64,000 nt of DNA, taken from positions 195,976-259,975 of the forward strand of contig MNCI01013746.1 of NCBI GenBank assembly GCA_015680685.1, in the 5' to 3' direction. Position 1 is the stretch's first letter. Each line of letters starts with the position of its first letter. Shown here in pieces: positions 46,058 through 58,961 of this stretch. The notes beneath the pieces were generated by a model, which was given only the letters and a program-made list of their open reading frames with translations, had not been told where the DNA came from and did no database searches. The translations under genes and the position numbers were made by a program. This DNA comes from Gnetum montanum (lineage: Eukaryota > Streptophyta > Gnetopsida > Gnetales > Gnetaceae).

Positions 46058-48059
46058 AAAGACAAAGAATAACTAGCATAAACCACTAGTAAAATACAAT
46101 ATATTATTAACATAATATATTAAATATATCCTTATGCTTAAGGACCAAGCATAAGAAACTAAATAACAAGTCTTAAATCCTAGGTTTGAAATATCAAGGT
46201 GTTATACTAAGGGACTTTTTGTGTAGTTCCTTTGATAATGATTGTAAATTTAAGTGCTCCTTTTTCATTTAATCTAAGTTGTTGGAATCTTTGTTATCCT
46301 CTCCATTAGGCTATTTCTTGGCTTTATCATAAATTTCCCTCTCACCTAATGGGTATGAGCTAAGCTAAGTGTAAGTCACATCCAAGTCTAGTAGGAAAGA
46401 AATAGAAGCAAAACTTGACCTAAGCCCCAGGGGAAAATAGAAACACATGTACGAAGGCCTTGGCATAGGCCAAAGGATATAATGAGTCACTTCACATAAT
46501 TCCATGATATGCATGATTGATAGTTATGCTTGTGATTAGCCATGTTATAATCAACTATTGGACACAGTTAAGGTATGTGAATTACATTTGTGTATGATGT
46601 AATGATGTCATTGGTTATGATTAATCATGCTTTGTATGTTTGCGTTATGATTTATAATCATACTTATTAGCTAGATTGGATTTTTATGATTATTTTTTTA
46701 TGTTCATATATGTTTATTTTATCCATTATTAATTATATCTATAGCTAGTGTGCACTAACTTGCTAGATCAATTATGCAAGCCTTTCATTAAGCTATGTAT
46801 GGACATGTAAGACATGTGGTAGCATGATCAAATTTTGTAAGTACAATATTTTTATTTAGTAAATTAATTATGGTGTTTTTTATTTTTAATTTAAGTATTA
46901 TTTTGTATGACTTGTTGGCTTTTGGAAAGTCTACATGAGTTATGAAAGGTTTAGTAGTAGTTTTCTTTATTTGCAATTGAAAATTTTATAAAGAGGGTTA
47001 GAGTTGCTATGTTTATGATTTTGATACTTTCTCATTAAAAACCCTACACTCCATTCTCTCAGGCACTTTGACATTCATTTTCTTAGATGTAGAAGCGATG
47101 TTGGATTAGACACTTTTGATAGTGATTGTGGAGCTCTGCTAGTTTTTGTGTGTGTGCATGGCTATGTTCTTGTGTTGCTTCATGATTTTTGCTTCTTATT
47201 TTATAAGTAATTTATTTTAGCATTTTCTCATGTTTGTTTCAATTTTTGGGTTTTGTGCATTATTAACATGACTGGGTTTTGTTAGAATTTTCTTCAAATT
47301 GTATGTAATTATGATTAGGTTAGATCTTTCTTTGAATGATTAGAATTGTTTGATTTTTAATCTTTATTCACATATTGCATTTTCTTGTAATTTTATTATT
47401 TCATTGATCTCTTTGGCTTTTGAGTTTTGTGAGAATTTAATACAACTATTTTGGAGTAAGGTATTGTGTGTTAGTCTTTTGTTTCCATGTCATTAGATTC
47501 ATGAAATTTCTATATATGTATTAGTCTATATTTTATCATGCTTTATGTATTTGGATCGTGGATATCTTATGTCCTACTAAACATATTGATATTGATGGAT
47601 ATTCATGATTATGTATTATTTTCATATTCATATGTTATATTGTCCATTTTCAATTTTCACTGTTAATGTCTTTTATTTCCTTTTGGATATAGTATTACCA
47701 TATTTTCCTTTCACTTCTTTATCGTTTCATAAAATCATTTCAATTTTTAATTCTACTTGTCATGACCAATCATTCATTAGGGGTTCTATACCCAACATAA
47801 TACACTCTAACTTATGGCTAGGAAGGATGTTATTATGTTAATGATGTTGGGTTATGCTAAGGATGTGGTTGATAACACTTGGTTATGTTGTTGGTATGAT
47901 GAAGTATGATGTAATCTATGACAATAATTATGCTTGATATGATGGCATGTAACATCATTGGAAATAAGGATGATAAATGTAGCACTAGTGGTTTCTGATT
48001 ATTTATTTAGATTATCATGTTATGATATTAATGTTAATGATGAGTTGTAGTTGTATGAT
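46058..48059. other. Unassigned AT-rich DNA right of element C
   Basis: Continuation of the DNA into which C inserted. A TATA-like TTTATAAAGAGGGTTAGAG at about 46986 followed by a T-rich stretch could be an old LTR promoter, but no partner was found. No coding sequence seen. Confidence 0.35.
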
Positions 48060-49640
48060 AGTAGAGCTGACACATGGGTGTGGACTAATTAGTTATAAGG
48101 CACTCTAGAGGAGTTGACATGACCCTCGTTGTAATGCATTAGCAAGGCTTCTATCTCAAGTCTTATTCTGAGAGTGAGAGAGTATTGGCTGGGCCTATCA
48201 TTAGTATGTGATCCTGAGGCATTTTTACATGCATGGATCCATCCTCAACAATATTCATGGCCTAATGCTACATTTGAGGCAACAAGCACTAACACCAATA
48301 GTAAATTAAGCAATGAACAACTAATAAAATACTTGCAAGAATTTATAGAGATTTGAGTGCTCATATGTAACACCACACGTGTTCAATCCCCAACCCAACC
48401 TAGGGGTGGACTAATCCATAGCACAACTACCCCCCAACATAATACATAGCACACAAATTGATATCACACAATGAAAAGCCATAAGAATCTCATATGCAAA
48501 TAAGATAAACAAACATGATATTCAATCACCATCCATCACTTGTAACATCATCTAAAGTACTCTAACATACATACCCATGTTATGTCATATCCTATTAATA
48601 TATTCACCCATACCTCTAGCTCTCAAATATATGTATTATATACTATGTAAAAGACAATAACTCATGGACCATCTAAACCAAACCCTATAGCATACACATC
48701 CATCTATCTAATGAACACATATAATAGTATAGAGAAGGATATAGAACCAAGATCACCATCACCTTCCTTAGGTCCTTGAACCTCCTAAACTCCCACCTTC
48801 ATTACTGGTAAACAAATGAAGTTATTACATTACTTAGTGGGAGTCTTTATACATCCCCTATGAATGTAGTTTAATGTTGTCCTAGAGGATAGATATGGGG
48901 TTCTGTAGATAACCTATGGGAAGATTAGTGCATCACATTATCAAACATATCCATGATCTCATCCAATCTAAAAGTACAATGTCATGATAAATAGCACATG
49001 TCAACCATACAGAATCACACCCCATCATATTACTTTGCATAACACATCATGGCCACACTAACAATCACCATGACTCCATCATAAATGCACAATACAAAAA
49101 TTGTGCCATCTGTCTATGTTATTCGATGCACAATATAAATATCATCAAATGTATATAACATGGATCCCTTACAACTAGTTCTTTAAAGATCAAACATATG
49201 ATCACAAGCATATCACATAGTCCTTGGCAACTAGTGCTTCTAGGCATCATAAACCATGTAGCATAAAACACATCATATACTATCTTCATGGTAACTAACA
49301 CATTTGTACTCTATGTATAGCATGATATCATTACCATGAGTATTTGTAAATCATAATAATGCTTGTAAGTCATTTATTAGTTTCATTACTTATATTAGCA
49401 CCAATGCTAATGCTTGATGCCTCATATGCAGCCTCGGGCCACTAACCTTCTAGAGGGTAGATCCATGCATGTTTATATGTCCCAAGATCTCATACTAGTT
49501 ATAACCCCTAGCTATACTCTTATACTCTTAACATGAGGACTAAGATAGAAACCTCATGATGCATCCCAATGGGAATTAGCCCAACTTCTTTAAGATGCCT
49601 CATCACCAATTGGTCCATATCTTTGTGTTGGTTCAACTAA
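48060..49640. repeat. Imperfect inverted repeat, arms about 300 bp
   Basis: 48060-48355 aligns with the reverse complement of about 49335-49640. Shared words include CATGCATGGATC, GGCTTCTATCT/GGTTTCTATCT and CACTAACACCAATAG/CATTAGCATTGGTG. The centre (about 48366-49335) begins TGTAACACCACACGTG. The arms are heavily diverged, so this is an old structure, possibly two LTR pieces facing opposite ways. Confidence 0.5.
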
Positions 49641-49850
49641 TACTCATGTAAACACACATCATATAAATCACAACATGCCATAATCCAATTGAATGATAAG
49701 TAATCCAAGCATCCAATGATCTTAAGTAACTATTGCTATAGGTGTCAACCAATATTCAAGTATAGTTATGATAGAATATATACTATAACTATAGCTCACA
49801 CATTGATCAACCATTGATCCTAAGCAACTAGTGCTCTAAGCATCATTTTA
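49220..49850. repeat. Scattered copies of an AACTAGTGCT...GCATCA motif
   Basis: CTTGGCAACTAGTGCTTCTAGGCATCA (about 49224), CTTAAGTAACTATTGCTATAGGTGTCA (about 49721) and CCTAAGCAACTAGTGCTCTAAGCATCA (about 49818) are variants of one 27-base unit, each given here as two or more overlapping short words. Spacing is irregular. Confidence 0.4.
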
Positions 49851-50932
49851 ATATGTATATCTAAATATATACTTGCATCCACAACTCTAACATGCACATA
49901 ATATCATGTACCAAGACAAAACATCACAGAAACGTTGAAATGTAATTCCAAGTTCTTTCATGTTTTCACAAGGAACACATATACACAATAATTCTAACAC
50001 AACCTTAGTCATGATTTAGAACACACTCATAGTGGTCCTTTCAAAGGATTGTAACCTGGTCATAGCTCGCATCAAGCATGCATTCCTTCTTTAGAATCAA
50101 CCATGATCACAACACCTAGATGTAGGGAATAAGGATGACTTCCATTGGCTAGAAAATAAGAAACTAAAACTCATGATGACTTGCCCATAAGCTCATGCAC
50201 AATTGTGTACTACTCATGTTCAATCTGAATTAAAAATCAAAACAAACTACAACCTCACTATGGCTCTAAGAAAAATCGCATCCTCTTAACACTCCCAATA
50301 TGACCACATCATGAAGGTGCTATGCATCGCATTCATGCAAAAATATCAAATATAAAGCACTATGACCATAGCATACCTAGGGTGTGACCTATGTCCTCGA
50401 AAACCTACCACCATGACTTGGCTATGGGAGGTCCACGACCTACCATAACCCATGTTCTACCAAGAAAAGAGTAACAATGACTTAAAACAACAATGCAGAC
50501 ATTCCAAATACTATCCCACACAAGTACAAAAACAACACCATTGCTCATCTATAGCTAGGGATATCAATAATCCATCTCTATTTCCCTTAAGGCATGTCAT
50601 ACATCCATCATTCATATACCAATCATAACTCATAACATAACTTAACATAAACTATACAATAATATTGAAGGCACATGCATATACATTGCATCATTCAAAA
50701 TTTACATCCCAAAGATCCTGACCATTGTAACAACATGTCCACTCCCATGCACAAAAATCAAAATGCCAAAAGCAAGGAACAAGTAAAGATATGAGAATTG
50801 TTTCTCCTCAATTTCCTCTTTGTGATAGTGAAGAATCTTTTTCTCATATTTTTAAAGTGTCCTATTGCATACCATGCTTGAAAATGGATATCCAAAATTT
50901 GTAATAACTTTCAATCAAGCATCAATGAAGTC
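49851..50932. other. Unassigned AT-rich DNA left of element E
   Basis: No coding sequence, repeat pair or RNA gene recognised. Confidence 0.4.
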
Positions 50933-50937
50933 ATTAT
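50933..50937. repeat. Target site duplication of element E (left, ATTAT)
   Basis: Exact partner at 58957-58961. Confidence 0.85.
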
Positions 50938-51740
50938 TGATGAGCGGCAAGGTATCCCTATGCTCAATCATAAGAATACAAGTGTGTACACGCAATTTAG
51001 TTGAACTACATGGATGGACTAGTTGCAGCACCTAAAAAATTATACATTGATCACAATTCGCTATCTTCCCACCTGGACTAGTAGTAGCTTTGTCACATAT
51101 GGTTTAGTCTAGAGTGAGGCATATGATGTGGTCCTAATCTTACGTTACTCCTGATAATAGAAAGGATAATTTTATTAGATTAATAATGGAATCAAAACCT
51201 AAATTAGCCTATGGCGATGATATCCATCCTTAACTGTCTATACACGTCTTGGACTTCATGGGATTACTACTGGGTGTGCCAACTATTCACGCATGATTAA
51301 GGCATACACATTCCACTTAATGCTAGAAAAAGTAAATAACAATAAATCAATTGTTAACTAAAGAAGTCATTAAATAATTAAAACAATGAAATTAATCTAA
51401 GTCAATGCTACAATGATGAAAGTAATCTTAATCTTTATTGCCAGTCATGCATGTATCCAAGTACATCACTCTCGAACAAAGGTGTCGTACAATTACAAAC
51501 ATCACACTGCAGGCATGCACTAGGAATAACTAGCTTGGAAGAAAGAAACTGAAAACTAAACTGCTGAAAGAAAAGAACTTCTAACTCTCTAATCATCCCC
51601 TCACTATGCGCCTAAGTGTTGTATTTATAAGCTAACAAAAGAATCATGATATCACTTATACGATATTGTATCTAGGCTGTGATATCGCGTACTTGATATC
51701 ACATACCCGATATTGGAGCTTGGAAAACCATGATTCATGA
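50938..51740 (-). repeat. 3' LTR of element E
   Basis: TGATGAGCGGCAAGG...ATTCATGA; the partner ends ATTCATCA, so one terminal base has changed. Reversed TATA (GTATTTATAAGC, about 51621) and GATATC-type repeats at 51648-51715. Confidence 0.87.
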
Positions 51741-51752
51741 TACCCCCATGAC
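51741..51752 (-). other. 3' polypurine tract of element E
   Basis: Minus-strand TTTAGTCATGGGGGTA next to the LTR. Confidence 0.72.
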
Positions 51753-51899
51753 TAAATAAAAACTCATCCTCAAGTTAATATAATGAGAAACAAGCCTCTT
51801 ACAAAACATTATGAAGGTATGGGATCATTAACTACTACTAACTAACCATGTTGTAGTATGGGAACACAAAACACAAAATACAAAATGCAAAATGTTGGA

Positions 51900-54290
51900 A
51901 CTCATGTGGTTCCCAGAGGTGGTGGCTCCTCCATTGGTGCTTTTCCTTTGTCTCACCTTGTAGGCTTCTGAGATTGTTGATAGGTGAGAAGCACATGTAA
52001 TTTCTCTTCTTCTATTTGATGATTATGCATAGTCCATGCTAATGTTCCAATGTTTGATGAAACTAGCACCTCCCATAGACATGGCAGCTGTGGAAACATT
52101 TGGTTTACTTTGACATACCATGCAACAAATTGTCATCATTCCTCCTCATAGGCTCTGGCTTTATCTCATAATTCTTGGTAATCTGTTAGCTGTCGAGCCA
52201 ATTTGCTACTACATCTTTTTGGTCGTGGTAGCTTGCTTTGATTACTTCTAATTCAAAGTTTGCAACTTCTAATTTTTGTAATGTTTTCTTATGTTCGGAA
52301 AACTTTGTCTCATACTTAGCATAAGTGGCAGCTACCTACTTCTCAAGCTCAATTCTTGGGTGCCCTTAACATGGCCAAGTTGGCATATCGCAAATTTGCC
52401 AACTCCATGTACTCTATTAAATCCTGAATCTGCATGTCTTGACTTTTCAGTTCTACTTGGTGGATGAAGGCATAAGTATCCAATACAGCTCGCTAGTCAA
52501 TGTGTTGAGCACTAAAAGAGTTAATGTAAGCCTTAGCCATATGGATCTCTTTTTTGATGATTTCCTTGTACGTCCCCACTTGATCACAAAAATGTTCTTT
52601 TAACTTCTTGTGCTTCTTGGCCTCATTTTGCCACGCACTTATCTGTATTGTTGTCTTTTGATGGATGGTACAAACCTCCTCCATGGAGAGGGTTTTATTC
52701 TCCTTGGCCAAGTAATTCATATCTTGGTTGACCCAAACTAATTATCCTTGCATTTGGTGGAAACTTTCTTCAAGAACATTCTTTTTTTTCTCAACTGTCG
52801 TGAACTGAAGATTTTCAGTAGCAAGTAGTTTATTCTCATCTTGTAATGCCTTAAGAGCTTTAGCATGTGCATATGTTTGAGCTTGTGCCTTTGAAGCATC
52901 CCAATCAGCCTGTTCTTTTTCCCTTACCATCTTTTTATTTTCTTCCAACAATTTATTCAATTGCTTGATTCTGAAAATGTCTAATTGGTTAGCTACAATA
53001 AATTAGGAAGGATCCCTTCGTTCAACTTGTAGGATGACAAGCTTTTCTTACAATCTTTGCAACTCTGCTTCTGCGTATTCAACCCTAACTTCAACCATGA
53101 TCAATTTTTCTTTGGTGGAAATGAGGTCTGATTATGCTTCTATGACATCTTGGAGGATGTCAAACAAGGATTTCATAACTTGTCCTATTTGTAGTAAGTA
53201 ATCCAAAACATCCTCATGTTCCACATGTGTCATTGAGGAACTGACCAAAAGTTGAGCATCACATGCTCCCGTGAAATCTACTAGTGGCACAATAGGAACG
53301 TTAAACGATTCTTTGATGTGGTCTACAACCATATCTGCTATGCCTACCACATCCTAGTGTTGCATAACCACAATCATGGCACCTTCACCAGTTTCTAATT
53401 TGACCTAGAAGGATGCAGCATTCCCAGAGATCTATTGAGACCACTAGGACTCTCCTCCTAAAATTAATGAAATGTGTCCACTCGCATGGTCAACTAAAAT
53501 AGTGGGCTCCATGACATCATCAATGACCATAAATAGATTTTTGACATCATGATTTCCTTGATTAACCATCTCAGTGATTGTTCGGAGGTGACTCATGGAC
53601 GGTCGATAGTCTTGTTGTGGCAATGGCAATTGTTGGACTTACTGGCTTATGGGTTGTGTGCTAGGCCCTGCTTCTTGTTGTTGGCTAGGTCCTGCCATTT
53701 AAGGTGTAGTGAGCCCAACTGTTCACTCTTCCTCTTGCTCTAATTTCTCACCAACATCTTTCCGTAGCATTTGTGGTTTGAGCAGTTTAACATATGAAAC
53801 ATTTTGGGCTTTTCGAGGAGCATCATTCATATAGCCCAAGATTCCAACACATCTTCATAGCTTATTGATGATATAAGGGAAAGGCAAGACAAGCTTCCCT
53901 ATCTTTCTTTCTTCAAATCACCTTAATATTTCTGTCAAATATAAATGGGGCAGATTTGCATTAAATTTTCCCCTCAAAATTGCACTACCCCGCACCACAT
54001 AAGTAGATAATTTGTTTAATCCTTTGGTGGGGAAAATGTGATAAGTGCCAATCTTAAAGTAAATCCTCTCTTCTAGGGTCAATTCTCCATAAACTTTATT
54101 CTCTTTGTTGTAAGCCCATTTCAACCATAATTTTCTTGTGTCTGCATCCGAGTGAGTGGAAAAATGAGCAACCTTTAATCCTTCATTTGGAAGATTTAGA
54201 ACCTCTACAATGGCCTTTGCAAAAAAATCAATAGAAACACCACCTACATTGGCAACAGTTCCTTCCTCCTTACCATTCTATAATTGATAT
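51900..54290 (-). pseudogene. ORF3 of element E, N-terminus deleted
   Basis: The core domain begins part-way in (about 54280) and is open over 53918-54124 with GELTLEERIYFKIGTYHIFP, then VLPFPYIINKL. The charged, probably coiled-coil region is well kept: 52742-52960 has NKLLEENKKMVREKEQADW and 52493-52720 has YLAKENKTLSMEEVCTIH. The end near 51905 reads EPPPLGTT-like before a stop in one frame. The ATG, leader intron and candidate promoter present in A, B and D are missing; similarity stops at about 54290. Closest to element D. Confidence 0.62.
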
Positions 54291-55525
54291 GCTAAAAGTA
54301 TGTCATGGTGGGATCATATATGAAAATTTGTGAAAAGGGGCTAAGATGAAGGGTGTATAGTAATTGTCAAGGAACAATTGATTAAAATGATAAGGGAAAG
54401 GATAGTTTACTTAGTTAAGTAATTAGAGGGTGTAAAATAATGCATCATGTGCAACAGGGACAAGTTACAAAAGTTACACAAGTGGGTCCTCCCCAAAGTA
54501 GGCTCTAGCCTATGATGCCCTTGTGGAACCACATCTCTAATGTCCATAGGCACTAGAGAAGTTGAATGCAACATATACCTGTGAACAAAACACACATGTT
54601 AAAACCATTGAATTGAGATAATAACTCTACATTATATCAACCATAAGTTATGAATACTCAGACAATGAGATGAGATGGACACAGAAGGGATTGCAAAAAT
54701 CGGGACATGAGGTTTCTCATGATGGTCACAATGGAATCTTGTGTGTAATTAGTGATTAAATAACCATGTGTTTGGCTTTCCAACTTCTAGACCAAGTCCA
54801 TACCACATTGTAGTGACACTGCATTACTTCATCCCATTGACAAACAACCATAATCCTACTAGAGTTGCAAGGAGTAACATCACTTGGCATTTTGTTCAAT
54901 GGAGGAGCAGGAGAGGAGTGTCATAATGGCTCACTCACTTTTCTTTCTTCTTCATTTTTTTGGCTCTATGAATTTGCGACCTTTAGGCATGAGTACATGT
55001 CTTTCCAGTGGGACCCACAGAATCTTATTTACTGCCATTTTGAGTTGCTCTTACTCTCATTTTTTGTTAGATCTACAAGGATATAGTTACAACCTCAGCA
55101 ACAGGATAGAACATACGAAAGTATCCAAAGAGAATCTATGAATCCCCTTGATGTCATACCCTTATCATTCCACCTTGGTCCTTCACTCATCTCTCCAAAC
55201 ATAATGATTATCAAATATTTTATAGTTAGATGATGAAAAAGATTACCATTATGACTAAAGCATGAACCTAATGGAATGGGTGGATGGATGTCGTGGTCTT
55301 AATGTCTGAATAATTAGTCCCTTATGACTAGGCAACATAGAGAAAAACCACACCTAAATGGGCAACATGATCAACTTATTCATGGTGAAGATTATAACAA
55401 AAAGTTGAAAACAAAAATTAGAAAAACTAAAAGAAATAGAGAAATGACAAAAAATCATAAAACAAAAAGATAAAATAACACTTATAAATCTTGGAAATTA
55501 GAATGGGGGTTCACCACCATGACTA
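54291..55525 (-). other. Inter-ORF noncoding region of element E
   Basis: Carries the GTGGGTCCTCCCCAAAGTA block (54481-54499) and GGCATGAGTACATGTCTTTC (about 54987). A-rich sequence at 55385-55480 precedes a decayed purine motif TAGTCATGGTGGTG at about 55513. Confidence 0.5.
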
Positions 55526-57984
55526 AACATCTGGTCACAACTAGGATTAATAAGTGGATGAATAGGATCCATGCATGTATGAAACATTAGGGGCTTAGCA
55601 TGCCCCAACCATTGGGTGTCTATTGGTGGAATGGTGGCTGGGTAGAGAAATCATTGGTCACACACCGGATTATAGAGAGCATAGTGAGGCTAGTTAGATG
55701 ATGTCTGTACATTATGAGGGAAGTCTAGCCCACTATGGCACCCTTGACTATATGGCAGTATGCATGGATCTATGTGTCCCTTCACATTGGTGAATTCAGT
55801 AGATCGTGTGGATGTTGGAGTGTGAGGTGGAGGCATGGGCATAGTATCAATGACTGTTGGTGGAGCTAAGGAAGGTGTGTCACTCGGTTGACCTTAGGCT
55901 AGTTTAGAGGGTGGAGTAGGTTCGAAAGCATGATTCTTCTTCTTATGGTCATGCCTAAAGAAGGTATGCTTCTAATGTTGCGTAGGGAACCTACTTTTGT
56001 TAATAGCAGCAGCACAAGTTACATCCATTGGTTGGCATAGTGGTGTGAAACCATCCGATATATCTGATGGCAATGTAGAAGGAGGTGAAGAATGAGAATA
56101 CTGAGGGTGAGGAGAAGTGTGAGAAGGATGAGGTGGTGATCCCTCAGGAGAAGACATGGGTTGATGGTACTTGGAAGAGTAATAATGGCAATTGGAAGTA
56201 GAGGATTTAGAATTGGTTAGAGAAATAAGATGTTGAACATAGTAGGCATTTGGTTTTGGTGGACAGGGAGGATGTGACTAGCTAGATGGTGGCCTTCCCC
56301 ATGCCTATGAGTTTTGCCACTACAATGGAGAAATGTGTTGAGGCTAGTAATAGCTCCCCTTAGGATAGTACAATGGGTTATGGGGTTCTCCATAATTACC
56401 TTGTGGAATATGGATACGCCTAAATCGATACCTTTGTATGAATTTTGGGTGTAGCTTCCCTTCCCAATGCTCATATAGATGTGACAAGACTAGGTAATGG
56501 CCCTTTTGATGATCATATAAACAGACATCACATCCATCCTCGTTATCTGTAGTTGGGCCTTTGGCCTCATTACCCTTAGCCATTCTCCCTAGTTGCTGAA
56601 TAATGTTCTTAATTATTTTTGATTTCTGCACCCTCTATTTGTTTTGATTGCCAAGTTTATTTTGGATGACCCTCTCCCCAATAGTGTCTTCTAAATTCAC
56701 ACTTTGTTCATTTTCCTATATGGTTATCTTGTTATGCTTTGCTTCAACTCCATCTATCAATTTTTGTATTGGCAAAGGTTGGGACTGTACCACCCTTTCA
56801 AAATTGGTTGTCTTCTCTTCATTGTGGTTTCAGTCCCTTGTTGTTTCTAGAGTTGGGTCCTGCTCAAATACTTTGGCATTCTCCCATTTAGATAATACTC
56901 TCTCTTCTTTTGCCAAATGCTCTATTAGTTCTTTGACTTGGTGGCCTTGGAGCTTATATAGTTGTCCTTAGGCATACTTTCCAAGGTTCACCCTTGTTTT
57001 ATTGCTAAGCCCATCTATAATGTGGAGTATTTACTCTTTCTTGGAGAACCTATGACTTGGACATTTATTCAATAAGACATAGTATCTATCTAAGGCCATG
57101 TCCAAGGGTTCCTGTTGTTCTTGTTTCTGTCTTTGGATTTGTCTTCTCAAGGTGGACACTTGCACATAGGTTTGGTATCTTTTAGTGAAACTTGCTAACA
57201 TGGTTGACCATCATCTGATTAAATTTGGTTTCAATGATCTATACCACACTTAGGCTTTATCGATTAGTGTCCTGGGAAAGAGCTTAAGCTTTTTCCATTT
57301 ACTATCCACATTGTTGTGCACACAAGCATCATGGAAGGCTTGTAAATTATGTTGCAAATTTGAATCATAGCCTCCCGTAAATTTTGGAATATTATTCATG
57401 TTGAACTTAGGTAGTCAACTCTTCTTGAGATATCTTAACGACTTCTATGATGTGCATTAGGCTTTTAGGGACTAACAGGGGTTATCATCGTCAAACAAGT
57501 TGGTATTAAAATCTCTATTTGATCAATGGTGATGATGGGGCTTGTGTTCATGTTGATGACCTTGAGTGTGTCTGTGGGTTTGATTTTTGCTTTTATTCCA
57601 ACCCTTTTGTGGAGCTCTATCTCTATATCTACGTTTATCTTCGTTAGAACTAGACGTTGAAGTTGAGGGAGAAGATGAGAAAGAGGAACTGGTAGGATAG
57701 CCATGGCTTCTATAATGTTCCTCAAGGTCCTGTGGTTTATCATTTCTAAGTACCAAGGAGGTCTTAGGCCTTGAGGCCTTTCCTAGTTTAGGACTGATGT
57801 CATTTCCTTCAAGATTGTCTGCCTCAAGTGAATGTAGTCTTTGAGTGTTGTTAGGGTGGGCATGGTCATGAAAAACCCCTTCATACGATGGATCACTCCA
57901 ATCTTCTTCATTGTATAATTCGTTAGTTCTCCAATGAATAGGTGCACTATGTGGCTCATAATCATTTCTATGTGGGTGAGACAT
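55526..57984 (-). pseudogene. gag of element E, degenerate, with long proline-rich tail
   Basis: Starts at ATG 57984 (MSHPHRNDYE). N-terminal part is charged and Ser-rich (open to 57523, including SSSFSSSPSTSTSSSNEDK). The capsid core near 57000-57400 shows NNIPKFTGGYD, NLQAFHDACV and KLKLFPRTLIDKA. A knuckle-like CDVCLYDHQKGH is near 56520, its last Cys changed. The tail at 55550-56200 is Pro/Ser/His-rich (SPEGSPPHPSHTSPHPQ). Stops occur throughout the core. Confidence 0.75.
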
Positions 57985-58064
57985 TGTTGTCAATTTGTGG
58001 CATGTGTTTGAATACTTNGTGGGTGAGACATTGTTGTCAATTTGTGGCATGTGTTTGAATACTT
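57972..58064. other. Assembly join: exact 46-bp duplicate on both sides of an N
   Basis: 57972-58017 and 58019-58064 are identical and separated by the single N at 58018. This is what an unmerged contig overlap looks like. It also duplicates the gag start codon of element E. Confidence 0.85.
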
Positions 58065-58137
58065 TTTGAAAGATATATCATTAATACCCTTTTACAGTGA
58101 TCTTGTGTAATACAACTAATCTAGATAACTAGCACCA

Positions 58138-58155
58138 TCCTCGGCAACAACGCCA
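58138..58155 (-). other. Primer binding site of element E
   Basis: Minus-strand TGGCGTTGTTGCCGAGGA, two bases from the LTR, the least decayed tRNA-Asp-type site after that of element C. Confidence 0.78.
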
Positions 58156-58157
58156 AA

Positions 58158-58956
58158 TGATGAGCAGTGAGGTATCCCTACGCTCAACCATACGAATATG
58201 AGTGTGTACGCGCGATTTGGTCGAACTCTACGGATGGATTAGTTGTAGCACCTAGATAGTTATACATTGATCATAGTTTGTTGTCTTCCCACTTGGACTA
58301 GTAGTAGATTTGTCACATATGGTTTAGTCCAGAGTGAGGCATATGATGTGGTCATAATCTTACGTTACTCATGATAATAGAAAGGATAATTTGATTAGAC
58401 TAATAGTGGAAGAAAAACCTAAATTAGCCTATGGCAATGGTATTTATCCTTAACCGTCGGTACACATCTTGGACTTCATGGGATTATTGCTGGGCATGCC
58501 AAGTATTTGCACTTAAATGCTCATGATTAAGGTGTATACATTTCACTTAATGCTAGGAAAAGTAAATAACAATAAATCAACTATTAACTAAAGAAGGCAT
58601 TAAATAATTAAAACAATGAAATTAATCTAAGTGATTGTTGTAATGATGAAAGTAATCTCGATCTTTATTGCCGGTCATGCACGTGTCTGGGTATGTCACA
58701 CTTGAACAAAGGTGTCATACAATTACAAACATCACACTACGGGCATGCACTAGGAATAATTAGCTTGGAAGAAAGAAACTGAAAACTAAACTGTCGAAAG
58801 AAAAGAACTTCTAACTCTCTAATCATCCCCTCATTGTGTGCTTGAGTGCTATATTTATAGGCTAACACAAGAATCATGATATCGCGTATACGATATCGTA
58901 TCCAAGTCGCGATATCACATACCCTATATCGAGGCTTGGCAAACCGCAATTCATCA
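58158..58956 (-). repeat. 5' LTR of element E
   Basis: TGATGAGCAGTGAGG...ATTCATCA. Reversed TATA (ATATTTATAGGC, about 58851). Repeats GATATCGCGTATACGATATC (58878-58897) and GCGATATC. It keeps more CpG than its partner. Confidence 0.87.
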
Positions 58957-58961
58957 ATTAT
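58957..58961. repeat. Target site duplication of element E (right, ATTAT)
   Basis: Exact partner of 50933-50937. Confidence 0.85.

Larger units (their letters stand above)
50938..58956 (-). mobile_element. Gypsy-derived element E: gag plus ORF3, no pol
   Basis: Complete 8.0-kb minus-strand element with LTRs of 803 and 799 bp and a perfect ATTAT duplication. Inside, right to left: PBS, gag with knuckle and long Pro-rich tail, inter-ORF block, ORF3 lacking its N-terminus, PPT. Protease, RT, RNase H and integrase are absent, so it would depend on enzymes supplied by a related element. LTRs differ at roughly one site in ten over the first 250 bases by eye, mostly transitions. Confidence 0.9.

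Noticed and set aside
48366-48385. TGTAACACCACACGTG as the start of a separate LTR
   Set aside because: No paired copy, PBS or PPT was found, so it is kept only as a note on the inverted repeat.
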